64,000 nucleotides of DNA from Flavobacteriales bacterium (lineage in GTDB: Bacteria > Bacteroidota > Bacteroidia > Flavobacteriales_F > PHOS-HE28), in NCBI GenBank assembly GCA_016713865.1, contig JADJOG010000002.1, forward strand, positions 1 to 64,000. Direction: 5' to 3'. How positions within the stretch are numbered: position 1 is the stretch's first letter; every line of letters begins with the position of its first letter. The notes beneath the pieces are model-generated. The model ran no database searches. It saw nothing but the letters and a program-made list of their open reading frames with translations, and had not been told where the DNA came from. The translations under genes and the position numbers were made by a program. This document shows, one piece after another, positions 1 through 8,821 of the stretch.

Positions 1-486
1 TGGAGCCTGCGGTGAAGCCTGCGGTGGAGCACGCACAGCGGCGTGGTGGGCGTATTCGCGACCGTGGCCCACCTTCCAGGCGCGCTCTATGCTTCGGTGG
101 TTGAACGCTTCGCACGGGGCGTGGAGTTGCTGCATCAGCCCTGCCTGGTCTGGTGAAGCAGATTGAGGCGGGCGCATTCGATTCACCTGAAACGGAGGCC
201 ATGCTGCGCGGGTGGCTGCAGCCCATGCTTGATCGCGGCATCGATGCGCTGGTGCTCGGCTGCACGCATTACCCCATGGTTCGTCCGCTGATCGAACGGA
301 TCGTTGGGCCCGAGGTGCGCGTGATCGATCCGGCACCAGCCGTGGCAAGGCAAACCATGCGTTTGCTTGAGGCAAGCGGTCAATTATCGTCGGAGTCGCC
401 CGTGCAGCCTGTGGCTTGGACCAGCGGTGATCCGGTGGCCTTTGCGAGCATGCTCAAGCGATTGGGATACGAAGGCTGGGCAGTAA
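1..486 (+). CDS. murI: Glutamate racemase, C-terminal part, frameshifted
   Basis: The C-terminal part of glutamate racemase, which supplies D-glutamate for peptidoglycan; the start lies outside the window. The family segment LVLGCTHYP with its catalytic cysteine is intact near 256-282, followed by the usual TSGDP segment near 421-435. Upstream, family sequence (VVGVFATVA, then GALYASVVERF) is spread over more than one frame. There is a shift near 37, paired indels near 86-96 and a lost base near 144, mostly in runs of G or C. After GYEGW the frame stays open into the antisense of the next gene; removing one G at 477-480 would give a stop at 484-486, which I take as the true end. These look like sequencing indels. 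Identity is sure, the exact end less so. Confidence 0.85.
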
Positions 487-512
487 GGGCCGCCGAATGG
501 GACGCGGCGTGC

Positions 513-1031
513 TCAACCTTCCTTGAACCAGCTGGCATACATGCCGTAGTTGCGCGCGATGCGCTCGATCTCGTTCTTCGAGAGCTCCGGGCTAACAGGG
601 CCGATGCGCTTGGCCGGCACACCGGCCATGAGGCTGCCGGGCTCCACTACGGTGCCTTGCGTGATCACTGCTCCTGCCGCGATCACGCTGCCCTCGCCGA
701 TCACCGCCTGGTCCATCACGATCGCGCCCATGCCGATGAGCACCTTGTCATGCACCGTGCAGCCATGCACGATGGCGTTGTGCCCGATGCTCACGTCGTT
801 GCCGATGGTGAGTCCGCATTTCTCATAGGTGCAGTGCAGCACCGCGCCATCCTGGATGTTCACGCGATCGCCGATGCGGATGCTGTTCACATCGCCGCGC
901 ACCACGGCGTTGTACCACACGCTGCAGCCATCGCCCATCACGGTATCGCCGATCACCACGGCGGTCTCAGCGAGGAAACAATCGGCGCCCATTCTTGGGG
1001 TGAAGCCGCGTACGGATCTGATTAATGCCAT
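513..1031 (-). CDS. Gamma-carbonic-anhydrase-like hexapeptide-repeat protein
   Basis: A 172-residue left-handed beta-helix protein of the YrdA/PaaY gamma-carbonic-anhydrase-like family. Hexapeptide repeats run from about residue 20 to 140. His66, His84 and His89 have the spacing of the zinc ligands in gamma carbonic anhydrases, the last two in GHNAIVHGC. The length fits the family. It is cytoplasmic, with no signal peptide. It converges tail to tail with murI and lies 3 bases from the next minus-strand gene. Whether it hydrates CO2 or has another zinc-dependent role cannot be told, since many family members show no activity. Confidence 0.9.
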   Translation of the reverse strand: MALIRSVRGFTPRMGADCFLAETAVVIGDTVMGDGCSVWYNAVVRGDVNSIRIGDRVNIQDGAVLHCTYEKCGLTIGNDVSIGHNAIVHGCTVHDKVLIGMGAIVMDQAVIGEGSVIAAGAVITQGTVVEPGSLMAGVPAKRIGPVSPELSKNEIERIARNYGMYASWFKEG

Positions 1032-1034
1032 GGT

Positions 1035-1391
1035 TCAGTGCTTCCCTTCGTCCGGCAATTTCCCGCATCCCTCCTTCTGGCAACAGGCGGGCAGTTTCGC
1101 GAAGGCCTTCGCATCGCCCGGTGTTCCATCGGCCGCATAGCCGAGCTTGATCAGTGCGGCGCGCAGATTCTCCGGAGTGTTCCTCTTCGCGTCATACTCC
1201 ACATGCACGGTTGACGTGGCAAGGTCAACGTTCACCTTCTTCACGCCCTTTTCGTAGATCAGCTCCTTCTCGATGGTCTCCTTGCACATGTCGCAGACCG
1301 TACTGCTTTGGATGTCGAGATGGGCGAGGCCCTTCTGCGCGCTCACGCTGCTTCCAATGAAGAAGGCGAGCAGGATGGTGATGAGTCTCAT
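1035..1391 (-). CDS. Secreted heavy-metal-associated (HMA) domain protein
   Basis: 118 residues. A signal peptide ends near SVSAQ at residue 19, followed by one HMA domain with the metal-binding CxxC pair at Cys33 and Cys36 (TVCDMCKETI) and the usual betaalphabeta pattern to about residue 92. The C-terminal tail carries further cysteines (CCQKEGC) that could add metal ligands. The start overlaps the end of the upstream TonB receptor by 4 bases (ATGA), so the two are likely translated together. A periplasmic copper- or similar metal-binding role is inferred from the domain and the cluster; the metal is not determined by sequence. Confidence 0.88.
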   Translation of the reverse strand: MRLITILLAFFIGSSVSAQKGLAHLDIQSSTVCDMCKETIEKELIYEKGVKKVNVDLATSTVHVEYDAKRNTPENLRAALIKLGYAADGTPGDAKAFAKLPACCQKEGCGKLPDEGKH

Positions 1392-3701
1392 TCGGTGGGT
1401 GGCTTGGTGTTTCGTTTCAGTGTGTAGCGAAGTCCGCCGTAGATCATGGCTTTGTTGGTTGGGCCCCAGATCAAGCTGGCGTCAAAGTACGGGCCGTATG
1501 GATCATTGGGCGCGATCACCTGTTGCTGTTGCAATGTGCTGGTGAGGTTCTCGCCGCCTAGGTAGAACTCCCACGCGCCGGTGGAATAGGTGATCTGCGC
1601 ATGCAAGGTGGCGAAGCTGGGCGAGCGCTCAGCGAGTTGCAGGTCAGGGGTTGGGTTGAGCTGGGTGGCCGGGATGCGGCCCTCGCCGAAGAGGTTGAGA
1701 TTGATGTCGAAGCGCCAATGCTCCTCGGGGCTGGTGTACGCCAGGTCGATGAGGCCGCGATGGCTCGGCGTGAAGGGGCGTTCGAGCACGCGGCCATCGT
1801 AGGTGGATCGCACCTCATAGAATCGGTGGCTCAGCTTCAGTTGGAAAGCGCGCGAGAGATCCACTTGCAAGTCGGTGAGCAGGCTGTTGGCATAGGATGG
1901 GCCGTCGAGCATGTACAGGGCCATCGTCTGCGGGTCGCGGTCCATGTCGGCGATCACCTGCTGCGTGAAGCGCGTGTGGTAGGCGTCCACCGCGATGGCC
2001 CATTTGCGATCGAGCCATTTGAATTTGCGCAGTGCGCTGGCGCCGAAGTTCCAGGCACGCTCCATGCCGAGCGCTCCTTCCATCGCGATGTAGCGCGAGC
2101 TGGCCATTACGGCAGCATTCTCCACCAAGGGGTTCGCCGTGCGGAAGCCATGGCCAATGCTGGCGCGCAGGATGGTGAGCGGGTTCACGTCGTACTTGGC
2201 ATGCACTCGCGGGCTCAGCACATTGCCGAAACGGTCGTTCATGTCGAAGCGCAAGCCGCTCACCAGCGTGAAGCGATCGCGTTTCAAGGTGTGTTCCGCG
2301 AAGGCGCCCGGCATGCGTTCGGTGCGACCGAGGTCCAAGCGTTGAAGCGTGTCGTTCGGCGCATCGAATCGGCGACTCACGAAGCGCTCTTCGTAGTCAT
2401 CGTATTGGAAGCTGAGCCCCGCTTTGATTTGGTCGTTGCCATCGCGCAGCAATTGCTGATAGACGCCGCTCAGATATGCGCTGAGTTGCTCGCCGGCATA
2501 GCTGCGCAAACCATAGGTGGAGGTGGATTCGTGCCAGCGCCCGCTCGCGATCAGGCCGATGCTCTTGCTCGCATCGCCCTTGAACATCCATCCGTGCTTC
2601 GCGACGCCATCGAGCATGCGATTGGTCACCTCGATGCGATAGAGCCCGAGCCCATTGTGCTCGTGATTCGACGCGACCGGCATGCATCGCGTCCATGCCG
2701 CCGATGCGCTCATCGTGCACGGCGCGCACGGTGAATTGCCCGCTGCGCTTCTCGTCGAGGTGCATCCAGCGGTTCATCACATTGATGCGCTTGGTGCGTG
2801 GCTGATCGAGCAGGCCATCGCTGTTCTGATCCATCGCCTGGTCGAACCAGTTGCCGTGCAGCAGCAGCAGGTTGGCGCTGTTCGCGCCGGTTCGCTGCGC
2901 CGCGTGGATGTTCGCTTCCATTCTCCCCTGATTGTTGCCGTAGAGGTTCACGAACAGCGGAGGTTCGTCCAGCGGATTCAACAGGCAGAGGTCGATCTGA
3001 CCCGTCATGGCGTTGGGGCCATTCACCGCGGTGCCCGCGCCTTTGCTGAGATTGATGTCCTTGATCCACGTGCCGGGTATGAGCGTGAGCCCGCTGCTGG
3101 TGCTGAGGCCGCGCACGAAGAGGATGTTCTCCAAGCTCATCTGCGCGTACTTGCCATCGAGGCCGAGCATGTGGATGGTCTTGGTGCCGCTCACCGCATC
3201 GCTGTAGCTCACATCAACCGTCGCGTTGGTCTCGAAGCTCTCGCTGAGGTCGCAGCACGCCGCGCGCTTCAGTTCTCTCTGGCTGATGAGTTCGGTGGCG
3301 TTGATCGTGCGCGTGAGCAGGCGCGTTGCTTCGCTTCGTTCCACTATTTCCACTGCGCGGATGTCGATTGCCCAGCGCAGCTTGATGATGAGTTCGCCTG
3401 TGGGCGCTTGTTTGAGATTGATTGTATCGGGCTTGTATCCAACAAAGGAGGCCACGAGGCTTGCAGGCCATTTCGCAGGTTCAGCAATTGTGAAGACGCC
3501 ATCCAGATCAGCCGACGTGCCCATGGTGCTGCCTAGCCAGTGGATATTGGCTCCGGCTAAAGCATCGTTGTTCTCTTCTGCAACCACACGCCCTATTATG
3601 GGTTGTGCGGCGAGTGAACTGCCAACCAGCATCAAGACAGACGCGAAAGGACGCCAGAGGGACCTTGGGGAAAAGTGGCCTGACCTATTGCAGAGCTGCA
3701 T
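1388..3701 (-). CDS. TonB-dependent receptor, frameshifted, metal cluster
   Basis: An outer-membrane TonB-dependent receptor of about 770 residues. It has a signal peptide ending near SSLAAQ, a CarboxypepD_reg-like domain (IIGRVVAEE to SFVGYKP), a plug domain (residues about 130-230) and a long beta-barrel. The reading frame breaks near 2670-2690: the first part runs to MHAGRVES and the barrel resumes in another frame at NHEHNGLGLY. Both halves are otherwise uninterrupted, so a base error or a recent mutation is the simplest view. It lies between a HYC_CC_PP-like gene and an HMA-domain gene, which suggests uptake of a metal or metal complex. Confidence 0.85.
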
Positions 3702-3793
3702 CGTGGAATTCCTGATGAGTGATCGAGATCGATTCCGGGCGTAAGGCCCACGCGCACGCCGAGCCTGATGAAGGCTGGTGCGCGACGAATCCC

Positions 3794-4189
3794 TCAGATC
3801 AGGAATCGGCGCATCAAGGCCAATCTCTCCCTGCCGATCAAGGGCGGTGGACGGCTATTGAGCCATTGCACGGAAATGCACTCGCGGGTGCTGGCGGCCC
3901 AGATTTGAACCGGATCCGCAAGTGGCAGTGCGATGAGGTCAGCGCTTGATGATGGCAACAGGACCACGCGCTCAGCGCTAGCCTTCGCCAGGTCGCAGCA
4001 GGTGGCCTTGAACGCGACGCCTTCGCCATGCTCATCATCCGGGCAGCAATCTGCGGCAATGCCCAAGCTGAGCACGCTATGCCCACTGATCAAGCAGCTC
4101 ATCCGCGAAACCGTGAGCCCGCTGGTGGCCAGCAGCAGCAGCAAGGCCAGTGAAGCCAATGCCCAACGGTTCTTGTTCAGCTTCCGCAT
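3794..4189 (-). CDS. HYC_CC_PP-like small membrane or secreted protein
   Basis: 131 residues from the ATG at 4189, chosen because a promoter-like TACTTTCG lies just upstream; an in-frame ATG at 4258 is less likely. The protein begins with a basic stretch (MRKLNKNR) and a strong hydrophobic segment at about residues 9-27. It then has paired cysteines (ADCC and ATCC) and a proline cluster (SRPPPL) near the end. This layout resembles the Bacteroidota HYC_CC_PP proteins that often precede TonB receptors and HMA proteins, although the HYC motif itself is degenerate here. A metal-related envelope role is inference from the neighbourhood. Confidence 0.6.
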   Translation of the reverse strand: MRKLNKNRWALASLALLLLLATSGLTVSRMSCLISGHSVLSLGIAADCCPDDEHGEGVAFKATCCDLAKASAERVVLLPSSSADLIALPLADPVQIWAASTRECISVQWLNSRPPPLIGRERLALMRRFLI

Positions 4190-4195
4190 CGGTGG

Positions 4196-4203
4196 CGAAA
4201 GTA
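4196..4203 (-). promoter_or_regulatory. Candidate -7 promoter element for the metal cluster
   Basis: Minus-strand TACTTTCG, close to the Bacteroidota -7 consensus TAnnTTTG, ending 6 bases before the ATG at 4189. No convincing -33 TTG element was found. The mRNA would be leaderless or nearly so. Confidence 0.5.
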
Positions 4204-4263
4204 GGGCAGCATGCTGGCGGCCGCATACAACAATCCTGACAGCGCCTTGGGAGGCCATCGGGC

Positions 4264-4271
4264 TACTTTTG
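4264..4271 (+). promoter_or_regulatory. Candidate -7 promoter element for nfu
   Basis: TACTTTTG matches the Bacteroidota -7 consensus TAnnTTTG exactly. It lies 8 bases before the ATG at 4280 and 26 before the alternative ATG at 4298. It is divergent from the element at 4196-4203. Confidence 0.55.
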
Positions 4272-4279
4272 CGCTCGAC

Positions 4280-4909
4280 ATGGAAGCCAAAGAGCCTATG
4301 ACCACCGGCAAGCGCCCGCCGGTTACTGTTTACGCAGAGTCAACACCGAACCCGACCACCATGCGGTTCGTGAGCAGCCGTTTGCTGGTGCCCGATAGCC
4401 GCATCCTCGAGTTCCGCCATCACGACGAACCGAAAGGCGTTTCGCCGCTCGCCGAGAAAGTGTTCAACCTGCCCTTCGTCACCGGCGTGCTGCTGAGCAG
4501 CAACTTCATCAGCGTGACAAAGAACAACTCGGTCGATTGGGACCTGGTGCAATTGGAGTTGCGCGAGTACATCCAGGAATACCTCAACAGCGATGGCCGC
4601 GTGGTGTACGACGATGCGCCCGCGCAAGCCTTGGCCGATGCCAACGAGCGCGCCAGTTCGCATGCCGAAGCGAAGGGTCCTGACGATGAGAAGATCATCC
4701 GCGTATTGGAGGAGTACATCCGCCCGGCGGTGGAAGGCGATGGTGGCCACATCGCATTCCGCGAGTTCACCGATGGCGTGGTCACCGTTTCGCTGCGCGG
4801 ATCGTGCAGCGGATGCCCAAGCAGCATGGTCACGCTGAAGCAGGGCATCGAGAACCTGCTGAAGCACGAGGTGCCAGGCGTTCGCGAGGTGATCGCCGAG
4901 GAGCTCTGA
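4280..4909 (+). CDS. Nfu-type Fe-S cluster scaffold/carrier
   Basis: 209 residues from the ATG at 4280; the ATG at 4298 is equally possible given the promoter-like element at 4264. The N-terminal half is an Nfu N domain (VYAESTPNPTTMRFV near residues 17-31). The C-terminal half is a NifU-like domain with the cluster-binding pair Cys176 and Cys179 (GSCSGCPSS). Such proteins pass Fe-S clusters to target enzymes in the cytoplasm. A second, shorter NifU-like gene and an Mrp/ApbC gene lie 2.5-3.5 kb downstream, next to the KorAB oxidoreductase, which is a plausible client. Confidence 0.9.
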   Translation: MEAKEPMTTGKRPPVTVYAESTPNPTTMRFVSSRLLVPDSRILEFRHHDEPKGVSPLAEKVFNLPFVTGVLLSSNFISVTKNNSVDWDLVQLELREYIQEYLNSDGRVVYDDAPAQALADANERASSHAEAKGPDDEKIIRVLEEYIRPAVEGDGGHIAFREFTDGVVTVSLRGSCSGCPSSMVTLKQGIENLLKHEVPGVREVIAEEL

Positions 4910-4972
4910 TTTTCCTTGCGCCTCCGGTGTGCAATCGGCGTGTGGTTCGCATCATCAGGGAAACCAACTACG

Positions 4973-5728
4973 ATGCGTACCACGAAACTGCTGCTGATCG
5001 CCTCCCTGATGGCGACCGGCACAATCCAGGCGCAGAGCTTGGGAGAGATCAGGGGCCGTGTTTTCGACCCAGATGGCGGAACAGTGCCTATGGCCAACGT
5101 GACCACGACGGTGAACGGCGAGCTGTTCGGCGTGACCACCGACATGGACGGCCGCTTCATCCTGAAGCCGCTGCCACCCGGGCGCTATGCCGTGAAGGTG
5201 AGCTACGTGGGTTACACGGACTATGAGGAGATTGGCGTAGAGGTGTCGGCTGATCGGGCCACCTACCTCAAGAACATCCGGATGCAGATCCCAACACTGA
5301 AGACCTTCGAGAAGATCGAGCGCGTGAGTGAGGCCCCCTTGATCACCATTGATGATCCAAGCCGCATGACCCTGCGCGCCGAGCAGATCGCCAAGGTGCC
5401 CACGCTGAAGGATCCCCTTCGCTTCATGTCGTCGCAGTTCGCAGGTGTTACCGCAGCGCCCAACGGCGAAGGCCTCTACTTCCGTGGCTCACGCACCGAG
5501 AACATGGTGAGCTTCATCGATGGCGTGAAGGTGAGCGGCGCTGTGCCGCGGGTTCCTCCATCGGCCATCAGCAGCGTGAGTGTTTATACAGGCGGATTGC
5601 CCGCGCGCTACGGTGATGTCACCGGCGGCGTTATCGTGATCGAGACCAAGAGCTACCAGGAGATGGTGCAGCACGCCCGGATCCGCGAAGCGGAGCTCGC
5701 CAAAGAATCGATCGAGGAGATGGACTGA
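4973..5728 (+). CDS. Stand-alone CarboxypepD_reg plus TonB plug protein
   Basis: 251 residues. A signal peptide ends near TIQAQ, then come a CarboxypepD_reg-like domain (IRGRVFDPDG to YVGYTDYEE) and a TonB receptor plug domain ending GGVIVIETK. Where a receptor would continue into a 500-residue barrel, this protein has a charged helical tail (SYQEMVQHA to EEMD) and a clean stop. The next gene starts 10 bases later, so the short form looks intended and not frameshifted. It precedes an ECF sigma factor and an anti-sigma-like gene, so a link to surface signalling is possible, but this is inference. Confidence 0.8.
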   Translation: MRTTKLLLIASLMATGTIQAQSLGEIRGRVFDPDGGTVPMANVTTTVNGELFGVTTDMDGRFILKPLPPGRYAVKVSYVGYTDYEEIGVEVSADRATYLKNIRMQIPTLKTFEKIERVSEAPLITIDDPSRMTLRAEQIAKVPTLKDPLRFMSSQFAGVTAAPNGEGLYFRGSRTENMVSFIDGVKVSGAVPRVPPSAISSVSVYTGGLPARYGDVTGGVIVIETKSYQEMVQHARIREAELAKESIEEMD

Positions 5729-5738
5729 TCTTCGTGGC

Positions 5739-6302
5739 ATGTTCCTGCGCCGCAAACCTGATCTCTCTTCAACCGATGAAGAGCTGGCGCTCGCCCTCAA
5801 CGGCGGGCGCCAGTCGGCATTGGGCATGCTCTGGGACCGTTACGCGCATCTGCTCTATGGCGTATGCATGAAGTACCTCAAGGATCCCGAACGCAGCAAG
5901 GACATGGTGGTCGAGCTATTCGCCGTGTTGCCCGAGCTGTTGCGCAAGCATCAGGTCGATCGCTTCAGGCCCTGGGTGCATTCCGTGATGCGCAACCGAT
6001 GCCTGCTTGCCCTGCGCGGCGAGAAACCGACCACGCGCATGGATGATGCGAACGAGCCGATCGCCGAGGAGGCAGGCGATGCATTGCTGCGCGAAGCCTC
6101 TTTACAAAAGCTGGAGCAGGCCATCGATCAGTTGAATGAGATGCAGCGCGCATGCATCCGGATCTTCCATCTCGAGCGCAATAGCTACCAGCAAACCGCC
6201 GATCGCACCGGGCTCACCATAGAGCAAGTGCGCAGCCACCTCCAGAACGGCCGCAGGAACCTGCGGATCATCATCACCAGCCATGCCGACCAGAGCAACT
6301 GA
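5739..6302 (+). CDS. ECF-type sigma-70 family factor
   Basis: 187 residues with the two-domain layout of ECF sigma factors. Region 2 spans about residues 20-90 (ALGMLWDRYAHLLYG to WVHSVMRNRCL), followed by a linker and region 4 with a helix-turn-helix at about 128-175 (LNEMQRACIRIFHLE to LTIEQVRSHLQNG). It overlaps the next gene by 20 bases, a usual arrangement for a sigma factor and its regulator. Target promoters cannot be read from this window. Confidence 0.9.
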   Translation: MFLRRKPDLSSTDEELALALNGGRQSALGMLWDRYAHLLYGVCMKYLKDPERSKDMVVELFAVLPELLRKHQVDRFRPWVHSVMRNRCLLALRGEKPTTRMDDANEPIAEEAGDALLREASLQKLEQAIDQLNEMQRACIRIFHLERNSYQQTADRTGLTIEQVRSHLQNGRRNLRIIITSHADQSN

Positions 6303-7374
6303 TACGAATCCCTTCGCCCCACGCGGATCGCTCTCACGTGAGGATCTCCTAGCCTATGCTGAACGACGGCTCCCGCCTGATCGCGAGCACGAAGTGGAAT
6401 CGCACGTTGAGGCCGATCCGCTGCTTGCCGAAGCATTAGAGGGCTTGAGGCTGCATAGCCCCGACGCGAGCAGCTTGGAAACGCTTCGCCCGCGAGGGCG
6501 TGGCTGGATGCTCTGGTTGGTCAGTGGAGCGGTGGTGATGAGCGTGTCGCTCGCTTGGGTGTTGTGGTCGACGGAGGATCGCAGAACTCTTGTGCAGGAA
6601 CCGTCGGCCCAGAAGAACCATGAAATGATCTCGGATGAGGATGTCATCCGGGCCATAGCGGAATTGCCTGTGGAGATCGCAGTGGCACAAGAGCAACCCG
6701 AATCGTTGCGCATCGGTCATGGGGCCATGGCGCTGCACACGCGTGAAGTTGCCGTGCCGCGGATCATCCGCGATAGCCTTGAGCGCATCGAGGCGCGCGC
6801 GGCGCAATTGAAGCCCGGTGATTCCTCCACGAGCCCGCGCATCGGGCGTCGCGCGAAGGCATCGCGCCAGTCGATCTTCCTGCACGACATGAAGCTGGTG
6901 CATCCGCAAGAGCTATACACAAGCGATCCAGTTATGCGCTTGGCTGAGGCAGGCGTGCTCGCCCGTTTCGCCGATCGCCAGGATCAAGGCCGTGCCAAGG
7001 ACGAATCGATCATGCTTCCCTACACGGCCTTCATGGATGAGGCCATCGGGCGCTTCGCCAATGGCGACCACAAAGCAGCGCTCGATGATCTTCGGTTCGT
7101 GCTGAATCAATACCCCGACGACGTGAACGCGCTTTTCTATGCCGGCCTCTGTGCGTACAACATCGGCCTGCATGAACGGGCGCGCCAGCTCTTGCATCGT
7201 GCGGCCACGCATCCAGTGGACGTGTTCGATGAAGAAGCCGCATGGTACCATGCGCTGGCATTGGAGCGATTGGGTGATCCCGACGCCGCTCGTGAGGCGC
7301 TCATGCGCATCGTTGGCGCTGCAGGCTTTTATGCCGATGCGGCCAAGACGCGCTTGGGCAATTGGAAGGACTGA
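6283..7374 (+). CDS. Anti-sigma-like membrane protein with TPR-like C-terminus
   Basis: 363 residues. The first 70 residues are acidic and resemble the cytoplasmic part of anti-sigma factors (LSREDLLAYAERRLPP). One membrane segment follows at about residues 75-94 (MLWLVSGAVVMSVSLAWVLW). The C-terminal 120 residues are helical and fit tetratricopeptide repeats (IGRFANGDHKAALDDLRFV; VNALFYAGLCAYNIG). It overlaps the sigma gene by 20 bases. An anti-sigma role with a periplasmic TPR sensor is inferred from layout and position; the central 90 residues match nothing I recognise. Confidence 0.7.
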   Translation: MPTRATDTNPFAPRGSLSREDLLAYAERRLPPDREHEVESHVEADPLLAEALEGLRLHSPDASSLETLRPRGRGWMLWLVSGAVVMSVSLAWVLWSTEDRRTLVQEPSAQKNHEMISDEDVIRAIAELPVEIAVAQEQPESLRIGHGAMALHTREVAVPRIIRDSLERIEARAAQLKPGDSSTSPRIGRRAKASRQSIFLHDMKLVHPQELYTSDPVMRLAEAGVLARFADRQDQGRAKDESIMLPYTAFMDEAIGRFANGDHKAALDDLRFVLNQYPDDVNALFYAGLCAYNIGLHERARQLLHRAATHPVDVFDEEAAWYHALALERLGDPDAAREALMRIVGAAGFYADAAKTRLGNWKD

Positions 7375-7382
7375 TGGTGCGA

Positions 7383-7390
7383 TAGCTTCG
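7383..7390 (+). promoter_or_regulatory. Candidate -7 promoter element for the Mrp gene
   Basis: TAGCTTCG, one base off TAnnTTTG, ends 8 bases before the ATG at 7399. This suggests that the Fe-S gene is not simply co-transcribed with the sigma operon. Confidence 0.45.
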
Positions 7391-7398
7391 CGCCCGCC

Positions 7399-8463
7399 AT
7401 GCCCATCACCCGCGACGCCGTCCTCTCCGCCCTTTCCCGCATCAACGAGCCCGACCTGAAGAAGGACATCGTGGCGCTCGATCTCGTTCGCGAGATCCGC
7501 ATCGAGGGCAATACGATCCATGTGAATGTTGAAGTGAGCAACCCCGCCATGCACAGCCGCAAGCGGATGGAAGAGGCGGTGGTCTTCAATGTGAAACAGA
7601 CGCTTGGGCAAGAGTTGAGCGTGCAGGTGCAGGTAGCACCATTGAGCGGCGAACGCGCCAACACGCGTAAGGTGCTGCCGGGCGTTAAGCACATCGTGGC
7701 CATCGCCAGCGGCAAAGGCGGCGTGGGCAAGAGCACCATCACCGCCAATCTCGCAGCGGGCCTTGCCGCGCGCGGCCTGCGCGTGGGCCTCATCGACGCC
7801 GACATCTATGGCCCCAGCATGCCGCTGATGTTCGATGTGGTGCATGAGAAGCCCGGAACACGCGAGCGCGACGGCAAGCATTGGATCGTGCCGGTGGAGA
7901 GCTACGGCGTGAAACTCTTGAGCATCGGCTTCTTTGCGCAGACCGATCAGGCCATCGTGTGGCGCGGGCCCATGGCCACCAAAGCGCTGGAGCAGATGAT
8001 CAAGGATGTGGACTGGGGCGAGCTCGACCTCATGCTCATTGACCTGCCACCGGGCACCGGCGACATTCATCTATCGCTAGTGCAAGCCGTGCCCTTGAGC
8101 GGCGCCATCATCGTGAGCACGCCGCAGCCGGTAGCGCTCATCGACGCGCGCAAAGGTGTCGGCATGTTCCGCCTGCCCAGCGTGAATGTGCCGGTGCTCG
8201 GCATCGTGGAGAACATGGCGTGGTTCACACCGGCGGAGCTCCCTGAGAACAAGTACTACATCTTCGGAATGGGTGGTGCGCAAGCCTTGGCCGAAGAGCT
8301 GAAAGTGCCTTTCCTGGGCGAGGTGCCCTTGATCCAGAGCGTGCGCGAGGCCGGCGATGTGGGTCGTCCTGCGGTGCTGCAAGGCGATACGCCTGCCGCT
8401 GCGCCTTTCCGCCATCTTTGCGCCACCGTAGCCGACTCCGTGCTGCGCGCCATTCCCGCCTAA
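7399..8463 (+). CDS. Mrp/ApbC-type P-loop ATPase, Fe-S cluster carrier
   Basis: 354 residues. An N-terminal MIP18/DUF59-type domain (about 1-85) is followed by a ParA/Mrp ATPase domain with the deviant Walker A ASGKGGVGKST at about residues 103-113, then DADIYGPSMPL and LIDLPPGTGD. The family loads Fe-S clusters onto apoproteins in the cytosol. The position of the usual CxxC has ENMAWFTPAELPENKYY at about residues 272-288 and no cysteine, a form I recall from other Bacteroidota members. Three bases after its stop comes a NifU-like domain gene that could supply the missing cluster ligands. Confidence 0.92.
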   Translation: MPITRDAVLSALSRINEPDLKKDIVALDLVREIRIEGNTIHVNVEVSNPAMHSRKRMEEAVVFNVKQTLGQELSVQVQVAPLSGERANTRKVLPGVKHIVAIASGKGGVGKSTITANLAAGLAARGLRVGLIDADIYGPSMPLMFDVVHEKPGTRERDGKHWIVPVESYGVKLLSIGFFAQTDQAIVWRGPMATKALEQMIKDVDWGELDLMLIDLPPGTGDIHLSLVQAVPLSGAIIVSTPQPVALIDARKGVGMFRLPSVNVPVLGIVENMAWFTPAELPENKYYIFGMGGAQALAEELKVPFLGEVPLIQSVREAGDVGRPAVLQGDTPAAAPFRHLCATVADSVLRAIPA

Positions 8464-8466
8464 ACC

Positions 8467-8730
8467 ATGGACCTCCAGAACCTCGAAGCCACCGAAGCGC
8501 GCATCCGTGAAGCGCTGGCCGAACTGCGTCCCTTTCTGGAGGCCGATGGCGGCGACATCACCTTGGATGAAGTGACGCCCGACGGCGTGGCGCGTGTGCG
8601 GCTGCATGGCAATTGCCTCGGCTGCGCCATGGTGCCCATGACGATGAAGGCCGGTGTCGAGGAAGCGATCAAGCGCGTGGCGCCCCAAGTGAAGAAGGTA
8701 GAAGCGGTGAACCTGGGGGTGGAGGCCTAG
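8467..8730 (+). CDS. NifU-like C-terminal domain protein (Fe-S carrier)
   Basis: 87 residues, a bare NifU C-terminal domain. It contains EADGGDITLDEV and the cluster-binding pair Cys50 and Cys53 (HGNCLGCAMVPM). It starts 3 bases after the Mrp stop, so the two are probably co-translated and may work as a pair in Fe-S cluster transfer. It lacks the N-terminal domain present in the Nfu protein at 4280. Confidence 0.92.
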   Translation: MDLQNLEATEARIREALAELRPFLEADGGDITLDEVTPDGVARVRLHGNCLGCAMVPMTMKAGVEEAIKRVAPQVKKVEAVNLGVEA

Positions 8731-8802
8731 GCCGAACCAAGACCGCGTTGTGTTGTTCTCCCGCCGCGTGACGTGAATCACCGGCCCGCGACCCGGCCCG
8801 GC

Positions 8803-8810
8803 TACCTTCG
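8803..8810 (+). promoter_or_regulatory. Candidate -7 promoter element for korAB
   Basis: TACCTTCG, one base from the consensus TAnnTTTG, ending 11 bases before the ATG at 8822. Confidence 0.5.
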
Positions 8811-8821
8811 CGCAGCGATTC

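Noticed and set aside
1601..2734. A 377-residue open frame opposite the TonB receptor
   Set aside because: It is the antisense of a recognisable receptor barrel; the high GC content leaves antisense frames open. The translation is rich in Ala, Arg, His and Val without domains.
6913..8070. A 385-residue open frame opposite the TPR protein and Mrp
   Set aside because: Antisense shadow spanning two real genes and the promoter between them.
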